From NCBI RefSeq assembly GCF_002355475.1, contig NZ_AP014862.1, positions 3,038,001 through 3,102,000 of the forward strand: a stretch of 64,000 bases of DNA, written 5' to 3'. The position numbers and the translations under genes were made by a program. Shown here piece by piece: positions 37,179 to 45,683 of this stretch (within the stretch, counting starts at the first letter, position 1; each line of letters starts with the position of its first letter). The notes beneath the pieces were generated by a model. That model was not told where the DNA came from, ran no database searches, and was given only the letters and a program-made list of their open reading frames with translations. The DNA is from Pseudomonas furukawaii. GTDB lineage: Bacteria > Pseudomonadota > Gammaproteobacteria > Pseudomonadales > Pseudomonadaceae.

Positions 37179-37797
37179 GTTCAGCTCCTCGTGGGTGGGC
37201 GCCGGCTCGGTGGTCCGGGGGCATGGGTGACGCCCCCGGCAGGGCTGTGGGAGCGAGTTCGTTCGCGACTGAATCCACTCCCACGAAAGCGGACCGTACG
37301 GCTTGTTTTCGTAGCTGGATCGATTATTCGCGCGTAAAGTCAGCCCAGCAATTCAATATGTACGAACCAGTTAGTTTTGTGTTCGATTAACGAACAAAAG
37401 GCCGGTTATCGAATTGACGCTTTTTCGATCACTGCGCAACATGATTTCCACGTTGCAGCCAAACCGCCGGGTGGACCCACTGCCAGCCCAGTCGCCCGAA
37501 CGGACCTGCGATCACAACCAGGCGTCACGACATAACAATTTCAAGAAACGGGTAACAGCTCATGCTCACTACCAGCTACCTGAACGAAACCCCTCCCTCC
37601 CGCCGGCTTGCCTCGGCATCCAGATCGAGTGCGACAGCCACGTCGCCCCTCTGACCTGACTCCCTGACACACCCCGGACGGCGTTCGCCGGGCCGCTCCC
37701 ACGGAGCCCCGCTACCGCCAGCGTGCTCGCGTACCCACCCGGCCCGGCGCCAGGGGAACGCGTGTCCGGCTACCTAACAAAAACAACGGAGACAACG
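37179..37797 (+). other. divergent promoter and long leader between quiC and the MHS transporter
   Basis: No gene is supported in these 619 bp. A REP-like GTGGGAGCGAGTTCGTTCG hairpin lies at about 37248-37286. The operator cluster is at 37360-37414, leaving an untranslated leader of up to about 380 bp before the transporter. Confidence 0.55.
37360..37414. promoter_or_regulatory. composite operator: TetR-type motif plus PcaR-like boxes
   Basis: GTACGAACCAGTTAGTTT (37360-37377) matches the motif before aroQ. It is followed by GTTCGATTAACGAAC (37381-37395), a PcaR-like box, and a degenerate second box centred 19 bp further on (37400-37414, containing TTATCGAAT). The same order occurs at 42079-42132. 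Both quiC and the MHS gene could be controlled from here by pathway state. Confidence 0.6.
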
Positions 37798-39171
37798 ATG
37801 GCTACCTCCTCCTCACAAGCCAAGAAAGCAACCGCCAGCGGTTGGATCGGGTCCGCACTCGAGTACTACGATTTCTTCATCTATGCCCAGGCGGCAGCGC
37901 TGATCTTCCCGCAGATCTTCTTCCCCAACACCGACCCCAAGATGGCCATCATCGCCTCCCTGGCGACCTACGGCGTTGGCTACCTGGCCCGTCCGGTGGG
38001 GGCCTTCGTGCTTGGCCACTGGGGCGACACCCGTGGCCGCAAGAACGTCCTGCTGCTGTGCATGTTCCTGATGGGCATTTCCACCATGGCGGTGGGCCTG
38101 CTGCCGACCTACCACGACATCGGCATGCTCGCGCCCATCCTGCTGGTACTGCTGCGCCTGGTTCAGGGCTTCGCCGTGGCCGGCGAGATCTCCGGTGCCA
38201 GCTCCATGATCATGGAGCACGCCCCCTTCGGGCGACGCGGCTACTATGCGAGCTTCACCCTCCAGGGCGTGCAGGCCGGCCAGGTGATGGCGGCGGCGGT
38301 GTTCCTGCCCCTGGCCTACTTCATGCCCAGTGAGGCCTTCAACGAGTGGGGCTGGCGGATTCCGTTCCTGATGAGCGCCTTCGTCCTGGTGGCCGGCTTC
38401 ATCATCCGTCGCGAAGTCCATGAAACCCCGGCCTTCGTCCAGGAAGAGAGCCAGCACAAGGTCGCCAAGTCTCCGGTGTCCGAAGCCTTCCGCCACAGCT
38501 GGAAGCACATGGTGCTGGTGATGTTCATGGCCCTGATGAACGTGATCCCGGTGGTCGCCACCATCTTCGGTGCCGCCTACGCCGTTCAGCCCGCCTACGG
38601 CATCGGCTTCGACAAGAGCGTCTACCTGTGGATTCCGGTGGTGGGCAACATCGTCGCCGTGCTGGTGATCCCCTTCGTCGGCAACCTCTCCGACAAGATC
38701 GGCCGTCGTCCGACCATGATCGCCGGCTGCCTGGGGTCCGGCCTGCTGGCCTTCGGTTACCTCTACGCCATCAGCATCCAGAACGTACCGCTGGCCTTCG
38801 GCTTGTCGATCCTGATGTGGGGCATGGTCTACCAGGGCTACAACGCGGTATTCCCGAGCTTCTTCCCGGAGCTGTTCCAGACCCGCTACCGCGTTTCCGC
38901 CATGGCCATCGCGCAGAACATCGGCACCATGCTGACCGCCATGCTCCCGGCCCTGTTCGCCGCCGTCGCCCCGCCCGGCTCGGACAACATCCCGGTGGTG
39001 ATCGGCAGCCTGGCCTTCATCATCACCTGCGTCTGCGCCCTGGCCGCCTACCTGGCTCCGGAAACCCATCGCCTGGCCATGGACGACCTTGGCGACCCCG
39101 ACGCCAAGCCGATGGACAAGGTCCAGTACGACGCCAGTCGCGAAAGCAGCATGCGCGCCGTCAGCCACTGA
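37798..39171 (+). CDS. MHS-family (ShiA-like) proton symporter, probable quinate/shikimate importer
   Basis: I start at the ATG at 37798 (457 residues), with GGAG 8 bp before it. The protein has twelve predicted membrane helices and MFS signatures of the metabolite:H+ symporter group: GWIGSALEYYDFFIYAQAAAL at the start, GHWGDTRGRKNVL, and the second-half NLSDKIGRRPTM. E. coli ShiA is in this group. Divergence from quiC and shared operators make a quinate, shikimate or dehydroshikimate uptake role likely. Confidence 0.83.
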   Translation: MATSSSQAKKATASGWIGSALEYYDFFIYAQAAALIFPQIFFPNTDPKMAIIASLATYGVGYLARPVGAFVLGHWGDTRGRKNVLLLCMFLMGISTMAVGLLPTYHDIGMLAPILLVLLRLVQGFAVAGEISGASSMIMEHAPFGRRGYYASFTLQGVQAGQVMAAAVFLPLAYFMPSEAFNEWGWRIPFLMSAFVLVAGFIIRREVHETPAFVQEESQHKVAKSPVSEAFRHSWKHMVLVMFMALMNVIPVVATIFGAAYAVQPAYGIGFDKSVYLWIPVVGNIVAVLVIPFVGNLSDKIGRRPTMIAGCLGSGLLAFGYLYAISIQNVPLAFGLSILMWGMVYQGYNAVFPSFFPELFQTRYRVSAMAIAQNIGTMLTAMLPALFAAVAPPGSDNIPVVIGSLAFIITCVCALAAYLAPETHRLAMDDLGDPDAKPMDKVQYDASRESSMRAVSH

Positions 39172-39191
39172 TCCCATCCCACCGATCCACC

Positions 39192-39224
39192 AGGAAGGCC
39201 CCTCGCGGGGCCTTCCTGCTTTTC
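39192..39224. terminator. bidirectional intrinsic terminator
   Basis: AGGAAGGCCCC (39192-39202) and GGGGCCTTCCT (39207-39217) form a perfect 11-bp stem followed by GCTTTT. It lies between the convergent MHS and EamA genes. Confidence 0.8.
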
Positions 39225-39263
39225 CGTCCGGCACTTTCGATGGCGTGATCGGCACCGCCTGGC

Positions 39264-40142
39264 TCATGCCTTGCGTTGCATCCAGGCGGCGCCCAGGCCG
39301 CTGAGGCAGATGATGGCGATGCCGGCCAGGGTGCTGGCCTCCGGCGTGTGGGAAAAGACCAGGAAGCCCAGCAGGCCGGCGAAAACGATCTGGCAATAAC
39401 CGAAGGGAGCCAGCAGCGCGGGGGCGGCGTGACGGAAGGCCTGGGTCAGCAGCAGGTGCGCGGTCATTCCGGCGGCCCCCAGGGCCAGCAGCAACAACCA
39501 CCCTTCCCAGTTCGGCAATTGCCAGAAGAACGGCACCAGGGCGCTCATCACCAGGGTGTTGCACAGCCCGGCGAAGAAATTGCTGGTGGTGGGGCTGTCG
39601 TGGGGCGCCAGCTTGCGGGTGAGCAATTGATAGAAGCAGAAGCCCAGGGCCGAACCGAGGGGAAAGAGGATGGCCGGGGTAAAGAGCTCGCCGCCCGGAT
39701 GGACGATCACCAGCACCCCGATAAAGCCCATCACCACCGCCAGCCACTGCACCAGGCTGACCCTCTCCCCCAGCAGCGGCACCGAAAGCGCGGTCACCAG
39801 CACGGGGGCGAGGAAGTTGACCGCCGTGGCTTCCGCCAGGGGAATGAATTGCAGGCCGGCGGTGAACAGCAGGCTGGTGCTCAGCAGACTCAGTGCCCGC
39901 AGCACCTGCAGCCCCGGACGCCGGCTGCGAAGGACCCGCAGGCCGGCCCTGGGCAGGAAGATGCCGGCCATCAACAGGGTGTGCACCAGGTAGCGCGCCC
40001 AGACCACCATGATGACCGGGTAGAGGCCGCCGAGGTATTTGGACAGGGCGTCATGCCCGGCGAAGAGGAAAGTGGCCAACACCACCAGCAGGATGCCCCG
40101 CAACGGTTGGTTGGCCCCGGACAGCGGCGTACTGGCGGCCAT
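39264..40142 (-). CDS. EamA/DMT-superfamily transporter
   Basis: The 292-residue protein has ten predicted membrane helices in two EamA repeats (LLVVLATFLFAGHDALSKYL in the first; FPLGSALGFCFYQLLTRKL in the second). EamA proteins usually export metabolites. It is the second gene of a unit with the isomerase-like protein, 50 bp downstream, under a GGAAC-N3-GTTCC-type site. Confidence 0.83.
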   Translation of the reverse strand: MAASTPLSGANQPLRGILLVVLATFLFAGHDALSKYLGGLYPVIMVVWARYLVHTLLMAGIFLPRAGLRVLRSRRPGLQVLRALSLLSTSLLFTAGLQFIPLAEATAVNFLAPVLVTALSVPLLGERVSLVQWLAVVMGFIGVLVIVHPGGELFTPAILFPLGSALGFCFYQLLTRKLAPHDSPTTSNFFAGLCNTLVMSALVPFFWQLPNWEGWLLLLALGAAGMTAHLLLTQAFRHAAPALLAPFGYCQIVFAGLLGFLVFSHTPEASTLAGIAIICLSGLGAAWMQRKA

Positions 40143-40192
40143 GGTCGTCCTGAAGAAAAAGCGCGGCCCAGCCGGCCGCGTGAAAGGGGGAG

Positions 40193-41008
40193 TCAGATGC
40201 GCTGGAGCAGTGCCCGGGTCTTGTCCAGCGCCGTACGGGCCCGCGCCTCGGCACTGACGCCCTGCTCCATCAGTTGCCGGGTCGGGATTTCCAGGCTCAA
40301 GGGGACGTGCGCCGGCAGCGTTCGCAGCAGGCCCGCCAGGTCGCAGTCGCCATCGCCGGGAAAGCGGCGTTCATTGCGCGCCTGGCGGAGGATTTCCTCC
40401 ATGTCGTCGGGGCGCGGACCGGCGACGTCGCAGAGTTGCGCGTAGCGCAGACGTGCCGGCGCCACCTGCGCCAGGTCCTCCAGCCGCGAGCCGGAGCGAT
40501 TGAAATGGAAGGCGTCCACCAGGATGGCGCCGCCGGGATGGCCGGCGTTCTCGACGATGCGCCGGGCCTGGGTGAGGTCGCGGGCGTCGGTCCAGGGCAT
40601 GAACTCCAGGCTCGGGTGGATGCCGAAACGGGACGCCAGCTCGCACAGGGCCGCGAAATTCTCCGTCAGGCGCGCTTCGTCGGCGTCATTGCCGGCCACC
40701 AGTAGCTCGCGGGCACCGAACGCCGCACCGGCCTCCAGCACCGCTTCGAAGTCGCTGACACGGGTCTCCGCCTTGAGCCGGAGGATCTCGATATCCAGCA
40801 CCTTCACCCCGGTGTCGCGAAGGCGATCGAGGGTCTGGCGTCGCAGCGCGGCATCGGCCACCAGCGGGAAGTGGTGCTCTTCGGGCGTGGCCGGCACCAG
40901 GCGCAGGCCCACGTGGCTGTAGCCGGTGCGCGCAGCCACTTCCACCATTTCGGGCGGGGAAAGTTCGAGGACGGTCAAGGCGGCCAGGGAGAAGATTCGC
41001 TCGGTCAT
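40193..41008 (-). CDS. TIM-barrel sugar-phosphate isomerase/epimerase family protein
   Basis: The 271-residue protein is a xylose-isomerase-like (AP endonuclease 2) barrel, with VGLRLVPAT, SLEFMPWTD, ILVDAFHFNRSG and SLEIPTRQLM supplying likely metal ligands (Glu, Asp, His, Glu). This fold includes epimerases, inosose dehydratase and 3-dehydroshikimate dehydratase. In this setting an isomerase or dehydratase acting on a cyclic polyol acid is plausible. It leads an operon with the EamA transporter and has an IclR-type site about 44 bp before its start. Confidence 0.75.
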   Translation of the reverse strand: MTERIFSLAALTVLELSPPEMVEVAARTGYSHVGLRLVPATPEEHHFPLVADAALRRQTLDRLRDTGVKVLDIEILRLKAETRVSDFEAVLEAGAAFGARELLVAGNDADEARLTENFAALCELASRFGIHPSLEFMPWTDARDLTQARRIVENAGHPGGAILVDAFHFNRSGSRLEDLAQVAPARLRYAQLCDVAGPRPDDMEEILRQARNERRFPGDGDCDLAGLLRTLPAHVPLSLEIPTRQLMEQGVSAEARARTALDKTRALLQRI

Positions 41009-41051
41009 CTGCTACTCGGAATCAGGTTCCAGAATCTGTTTAGCGATATTT

Positions 41052-41064
41052 AGAACATGGTTCC
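41052..41064 (-). promoter_or_regulatory. IclR-type operator before the isomerase gene
   Basis: AGAAC-ATG-GTTCC (41052-41064) is a near-perfect inverted repeat with a 3-bp spacer. It matches GGAAC-ACA-GTTCC before the FAD dehydrogenase (43929-43941). On the strand of each gene a TTCTAA string follows or overlaps both. Confidence 0.6.
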
Positions 41065-41197
41065 GTTTTTGTGCAAGAAGAAAATGCGACCGCCTGGCGG
41101 CCATGCCGTTCGGCATGGGGACCCTGAGGGGGAAGCGAGCAGGAAGCCTCCCGTCGTTCGTCCGCAAGCGGGCTCCTTCAGCCCTTTGCTCGGGGAG

Positions 41198-41974
41198 TCA
41201 GACGAAGAATTCGGACGCCTGGCTGGCGGCCGACAGCTCCTCGACGGCGGCCAGCAGCAGCGGCGCGACCTCATGCATGCGGGACTCGGGCAGGCGTGCG
41301 GTGGGGCCGGCCACGCTGAGCACGCCGATCGCCCTGCCGCTGCGGGGATCGCGCACCGCCGCCGCCAGGGCCGACATGCCCACCGAGGAGCTTTCCACCA
41401 CCCAGGCGTAGCCCTGTTCGCGGGCCAGGCGCAGGCGCTCCAGCAACTCGATATTGGAGCGCGGCGCGTTGGGACCGAAGTCGGCGGGGTCGGCGATGCC
41501 CTGGCGCTCCACCAGCCCGAGGGCTTCAGCGTCACTGAGGCAGGCCAGCCAGGCATGGCCGGACGCGGTGTAGAACAGGGGCGCCTCGCGGCCCATGTCG
41601 GGGTCGTAGCGCAGGCCCGACCGTGCGCCCTGGGACTTGACGATCCAGGTCAGGCTGTCGCCCTCGATCACGCCGAGGCGCACCAGTTCGCCGGTCTCCT
41701 GGGCCAGGCGGTCAAGGATCGGCTGCACGATGTCGGCGCCGCTGCTGGCCAGGTAGCGGAACGCCATGGCCACCAGGCGGGTGGACAGCTGGTAACGGCT
41801 GTTCTCGGGGTTCTGGCGCACGTACCCCAGGCGGATCAGCTCCGCGAGCATGCGATGGGTCGCGCTTTTCGGAATGTCCAGCTCGTCCGCCAGGGTCTGC
41901 ATGGGCAGGCCGCGAGGGTCGGTGGTGAGGCGTTCCAGCAGGTTGAAGGCACGTTCGATCTGGCTACCGGCCAT
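41198..41974 (-). CDS. IclR-family transcriptional regulator
   Basis: The 258-residue protein has the IclR winged helix (FNLLERLTTDPRGLPMQTLA; IPKSATHRMLAELIRLGYV) and the effector domain (GRAIGVLSVAGPTARLPESR). It is not PcaR, whose N-terminus differs. It sits between the isomerase operon and the oprD segment, and the paired GGAAC-N3-GTTCC sites suggest it controls the isomerase/EamA operon and the FAD dehydrogenase. Confidence 0.85.
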   Translation of the reverse strand: MAGSQIERAFNLLERLTTDPRGLPMQTLADELDIPKSATHRMLAELIRLGYVRQNPENSRYQLSTRLVAMAFRYLASSGADIVQPILDRLAQETGELVRLGVIEGDSLTWIVKSQGARSGLRYDPDMGREAPLFYTASGHAWLACLSDAEALGLVERQGIADPADFGPNAPRSNIELLERLRLAREQGYAWVVESSSVGMSALAAAVRDPRSGRAIGVLSVAGPTARLPESRMHEVAPLLLAAVEELSAASQASEFFV

Positions 41975-42078
41975 GGGGGAAGGGTCCTTGTCGTGTTTCC
42001 GGCGATTCTAGAAGACAAGGCCATCGACGTGAAACCTGGAACAGCCTCGGCGGAAGGCGGCTGAGTGACGACGATAAT

Positions 42079-42132
42079 GTACGGACCGGTTAGTTTTTGT
42101 TCGATGATCGAACGAAAGCGTCCTTGGCGAAT
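42079..42132 (+). promoter_or_regulatory. composite operator before the oprD segment
   Basis: GTACGGACCGGTTAGTTT (42079-42096) is the TetR-type motif. GTTCGATGATCGAAC (42099-42113) is a strongly palindromic PcaR-like box. A weak second box ending in CGAAT lies at 42118-42132, centred 19 bp after the first. The architecture copies that at 37360-37414. Confidence 0.6.
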
Positions 42133-42247
42133 TGAATGACGGGCCTGCGCCACTCACTATCGGCTCCATGTTCGAGGCGCTGCCGCAACCAGCCTGCGAC
42201 CCCAGCGGCGCCTCGACTTTTCATAAATACAATAAAGGTCCACCACG

Positions 42248-42418
42248 ATGTTCCAGCCCAACAACGCCCATGCCTCCCCGCCCGCCTCAGGGTTCGTCTT
42301 CGATTGCGCGTCCTCCTTCGCCTCCGTCGCCCTGGTCCAGTTGGCCGGCGGTGAAACGCTGTGCGGCCGCATGCATCGCTGCATCCAGCGCCTGATCGAG
42401 CGCCGCACGGTCCGCTGA
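42248..42418 (+). CDS. unrecognised 56-residue protein upstream of oprD
   Basis: This frame starts at an ATG with AAAGG 9 bp before it and ends at TGA. Third codon positions are overwhelmingly G or C, like true genes here. The product begins MFQPNNAHASPPASGFVFD, has three cysteines and an arginine-rich end (RCIQRLIERRTVR), and no signal peptide. It lies between the composite operator and oprD, on the same strand as oprD. No family is recognised. Confidence 0.45.
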   Translation: MFQPNNAHASPPASGFVFDCASSFASVALVQLAGGETLCGRMHRCIQRLIERRTVR

Positions 42419-42512
42419 TCCGCCCGTAATCCCGACGTTCAGTCGTATTCGCGCCCGCGCCGCGAAGGGGCGCCCGCGCACCCGAAAAAACAATCAAGAG
42501 GCAAGACAGAGC

Positions 42513-43775
42513 ATGACCCGCACCCGCCACATCTTCGTACCCAGCCTCCTCGCCGCCGCCGTCACCCTGGGCGCCCTGCCCGTCCAGGCCACCGAGGAGT
42601 CCGGATTCTTCGAGGACTCCACCGCCACCCTGAACCTGCGCAACTTCTACCTGAACCGGAACTTCGTCGGTGATTCCGCCACCCAGGGCAAGGCCGAGGA
42701 ATGGACCCAGAGCTTCATCCTCGATTACAGGTCCGGATTCACCCAGGGCCCGGTCGGCTTCGGTGTCGACGCCCTCGGCCTGTTGTCGGTGAAGCTGGAT
42801 GGCGGCAGGGGCACCAGGGGCACCCAGTTGCTGCCCGTGCATGACGATGGCCGTCCCGCCGACGACTTCGGCCGCCTGGCCGCCGCCGCCAAGATGCGCA
42901 TCTCCAGGACCGAACTGAAGGTGGGCGAATGGATGCCGGTGCTGCCGATCCTGCGCGCCGACGACGGCCGCTCCCTGCCCCAGACCTTCCAGGGCGGCCA
43001 GGTCACCTCGAAGGAGATCGACGGCCTGACCCTCTACGGCGGCCAGTTCCGCCAGAACAGTCCGCGCAACGACGCCAGCCTGGAAGACCTGTCCATGAAC
43101 GGCAAGGCGGCCTTCACCTCCGACCGCTTCAACTTCGCTGGCGGCGAATACGCCTTCAACGAGAACCGCACCCTGGTCGGCCTCTGGTACGCCGAGCTGG
43201 AAGACATCTACCAGCAGCAGTACCTGCAGCTGATGCACAGCCAGCCGGTGGGCGACTGGACCCTGGGCGCCAACCTCGGCTTCTTCAACGGCAAGGAAGA
43301 CGGCTCGGCGCTGGCCGGCGACCTGGACAACCGCACCTGGTCCGGCCTGTTCTCCGCCAGGTACGGCAGCAACACCTTCTACGTCGGCCTGCAGAAGGTC
43401 AGCGGCGATGACGCCTGGATGCGGGTGAACGGCACCAGCGGCGGCACCCTGGCCAACGACAGTTACAACTCCAGCTACGACAACGCCAAGGAGAAGTCCT
43501 GGCAACTGCGCCACGACTTCAACTTCGCCGGTGTCGGCATCCCCGGCCTGACCCTGATGAACCGCTACATCAGCGGCGACAACGTGCATGTCGGCGCAGT
43601 CACCGATGGCAAGGAATGGGGCCGGGAGTCGGAGCTGGCCTATGTGGTCCAGTCCGGTGCCTTCAAGGCCCTCAGCGTGAAATGGCGCAACTCCAGCATG
43701 CGCCGCGACTGGGGCGCCAACACCAGCTTCGACGAGAATCGCCTGATCATCAGCTACCCGCTCTCGCTCCTCTAA
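42513..43775 (+). CDS. OprD-family outer-membrane porin, probable aromatic/hydroaromatic acid channel
   Basis: The 420-residue protein has a signal peptide cut near VQATEES, then the OprD start (GFFEDSTATLNLRNFYLNRNF) and a beta-barrel ending in aromatic residues. OprD/OpdK channels pass small carboxylates. Its operator region is like that of the quiC/MHS pair, so quinate, shikimate or protocatechuate is the likely cargo. A terminator follows. Confidence 0.87.
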   Translation: MTRTRHIFVPSLLAAAVTLGALPVQATEESGFFEDSTATLNLRNFYLNRNFVGDSATQGKAEEWTQSFILDYRSGFTQGPVGFGVDALGLLSVKLDGGRGTRGTQLLPVHDDGRPADDFGRLAAAAKMRISRTELKVGEWMPVLPILRADDGRSLPQTFQGGQVTSKEIDGLTLYGGQFRQNSPRNDASLEDLSMNGKAAFTSDRFNFAGGEYAFNENRTLVGLWYAELEDIYQQQYLQLMHSQPVGDWTLGANLGFFNGKEDGSALAGDLDNRTWSGLFSARYGSNTFYVGLQKVSGDDAWMRVNGTSGGTLANDSYNSSYDNAKEKSWQLRHDFNFAGVGIPGLTLMNRYISGDNVHVGAVTDGKEWGRESELAYVVQSGAFKALSVKWRNSSMRRDWGANTSFDENRLIISYPLSLL

Positions 43776-43807
43776 TCCTTTGGTCCGCGTGCTTTGACCA
43801 CCCCTTC

Positions 43808-43831
43808 AGCCCGCCTTATGGCGGGCTTTTT
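43808..43831 (+). terminator. intrinsic terminator after oprD
   Basis: AGCCCGCC (43808-43815) and GGCGGGCT (43820-43827) form a perfect stem with a TTAT loop, followed by a short T-run. Confidence 0.85.
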
Positions 43832-43928
43832 CATGGGGGCGGGAATGCCAGCGGTGTGATTTCCGTTCGCTGACCGGCCACTTGCCGGCACGACGCCTTG
43901 GTGCCCACGGACGCCAGACATAGAATAC

Positions 43929-43941
43929 GGAACACAGTTCC
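43929..43941 (+). promoter_or_regulatory. IclR-type operator before the FAD dehydrogenase
   Basis: GGAAC-ACA-GTTCC is a perfect inverted repeat 20 bp before the FAD dehydrogenase start, in the position of a promoter-blocking repressor site. A matching site lies at 41052-41064. Confidence 0.6.
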
Positions 43942-43961
43942 ATTTTCTAAGGATCACTCTG

Positions 43962-45683
43962 ATGCCTGCCACATCCCCCTCCCCCGCGCCTCTGGAATGC
44001 GACCTGCTGGTCATAGGCTCCGGCGCCGCCGGCCTGGCTGCCGCCGTCACCGCCGCCCACCACGGGCAACGGGTGATCCTGGTGGAGAAAGAGCCGGTGT
44101 TCGGCGGTGCGACCGCCTGGTCCGGCGGCTGGATGTGGGTGCCGCGCAACCCCCTGGCCCGTCGCGCCGGTATCCGGGAGGACATCGAGCAACCGCGCAC
44201 CTACCTGCGCCATGAGCTGGGCGAACACTATCGCCCGGAGCTGGTGGATGCCTTCCTGGAACAGGCCCCGCAGATGGTGGAGTTCTTCGAGCGGCACACT
44301 GCCCTCAGCTTCGTCGACGGCAATGGCATCCCCGATATGCATGGCGATACACCCGGCGCCGCCACCGGTGGCCATCAGGTGATCGCCGCGCCCTGCGACG
44401 GCCGCCTGGTGCTGGACCTGCTGCCCCGCCTGCGCAAGACCATGCGCGAAACCTCCTTCCTGGGAATGCCCATCATGGCGGGCGCCGACCTCGCCGCCTT
44501 CCTGTCCATGACCCGCTCGCCGAAAGCCTTCCTTCACGTTACGCGGCGCTTCGCCACGCACCTCTATCACCTGGCCCGCCACGGTCGCGCCATGCACCTG
44601 GTCAATGGTGTCGCCCTGGTGGCGCGGCTGGCCCGCTCCGCCGCCGACCTGGGGGTGACCCTGATGGAGTCCAGCCCGGCCCGGCGGCTGCTCCTGGAAG
44701 ACGGCGCGGTGCGTGGCGCCGTGGTGCTGCGCGATGGCGAGGAACTGGAGATCCGCGCCGGAGCCGTGGTGCTCGCCGCCGGCGGCTTCCCCAACGACGC
44801 GGCGCGGCGCAAGGCGCTCTTCCCCCGGGACGCCAGCGGTCAGGACAACCTCGCCCTGCCGCCGGCGTCCTGCTCCGGCGATGGCCTGCGCCTGGGCGAA
44901 TCCGCCGGTGGCCGGGTCGCCACGGACCTGCGCTCGCCCGTGGCCTGGGCCCCGGTGTCACGGGTGCCCTGGTCCGACGGCAGCTTCGGGCACTTCCCCC
45001 ACATCATCGACCGGGGCAAGCCGGGGATCATCGGCGTGCTGAAGAACGGCCGGCGCTTCGTCAACGAGGCCGGCGGCTACTACGACTACGTCGACGCCAT
45101 GCTCCGCGCCGTTCCCGAGGATGAGGAAGCCTGTTCCTGGCTGATCTGCGACCACCGTTTCCAGCGCCGCTACGGCCTAGGGTTCGCCCGGCCGGCGCCG
45201 CTGCCGCTCTGGCCACACCTGCGCAATGGCTACCTCAAGCGTGGCCGCACCCTGGTAGAGCTGGCCGAGGCCTGCGGCATCGATGCGGCGGGGCTCACCA
45301 CCACGGTGGCCGCGTTCAATCACCACGCCCGTCGCGGTGAAGACCCCGAGTTCGGCCGCGGCAGCACCCCGTTCAACCGGCGCAGCGGCGATGCCCTGCA
45401 CCGGGGGCCCAACCCCTGCGTCGCGCCCATCGAGCGGGGGCCCTTCTACGCCGTGAAGGTGCAGCCGGGCTGCTTCGGCACCTTCGCCGGACTGCGGACC
45501 GACGGCCAGGCGCGGGTGCTGAATGACCAGGGCCAGCCGATTCCCGGCCTCTACGCCGCCGGCACCGACATGGCCAGCGCGCTGGGCGGCCACTACCCGT
45601 CCGGCGGCATCAACCTCGGCCCGGCCATGACCTTCGGCTACATCGCCGGCCGCCATGCCGCCGGTGTCCACGGCGACGCATAG
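43962..45683 (+). CDS. FAD-binding dehydrogenase of the fumarate reductase / 3-ketosteroid dehydrogenase family
   Basis: The 573-residue flavoprotein begins with the FAD motif DLLVIGSGAAGLAAAVTAA and VEKEPVFGGATAWSGGWMWVP, and ends with YAAGTDMASALGGHYPSGGINLGPAM. These are family features of 3-ketosteroid-delta-1-dehydrogenases and flavocytochrome c-like enzymes that introduce or remove a double bond next to a carbonyl or carboxylate. No signal peptide or haem motif is seen, so it is probably cytoplasmic. The neighbourhood points to an alicyclic acid such as dihydroshikimate or a cyclohexane carboxylate; that is inference. Confidence 0.8.
   Translation: MPATSPSPAPLECDLLVIGSGAAGLAAAVTAAHHGQRVILVEKEPVFGGATAWSGGWMWVPRNPLARRAGIREDIEQPRTYLRHELGEHYRPELVDAFLEQAPQMVEFFERHTALSFVDGNGIPDMHGDTPGAATGGHQVIAAPCDGRLVLDLLPRLRKTMRETSFLGMPIMAGADLAAFLSMTRSPKAFLHVTRRFATHLYHLARHGRAMHLVNGVALVARLARSAADLGVTLMESSPARRLLLEDGAVRGAVVLRDGEELEIRAGAVVLAAGGFPNDAARRKALFPRDASGQDNLALPPASCSGDGLRLGESAGGRVATDLRSPVAWAPVSRVPWSDGSFGHFPHIIDRGKPGIIGVLKNGRRFVNEAGGYYDYVDAMLRAVPEDEEACSWLICDHRFQRRYGLGFARPAPLPLWPHLRNGYLKRGRTLVELAEACGIDAAGLTTTVAAFNHHARRGEDPEFGRGSTPFNRRSGDALHRGPNPCVAPIERGPFYAVKVQPGCFGTFAGLRTDGQARVLNDQGQPIPGLYAAGTDMASALGGHYPSGGINLGPAMTFGYIAGRHAAGVHGDA

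Noticed and set aside
34548-37337. Plus-strand frame of over 900 codons opposite tetR and quiC
   Set aside because: Shadow of the real minus-strand genes; amino-acid content (Gly, Ala, Gln, Val, His) is that of antisense reading.
41198-41974. IclR gene considered as pcaR
   Set aside because: Its N-terminal sequence and length differ from PcaR, and GGAAC-N3-GTTCC sites next to it differ from PcaR boxes.
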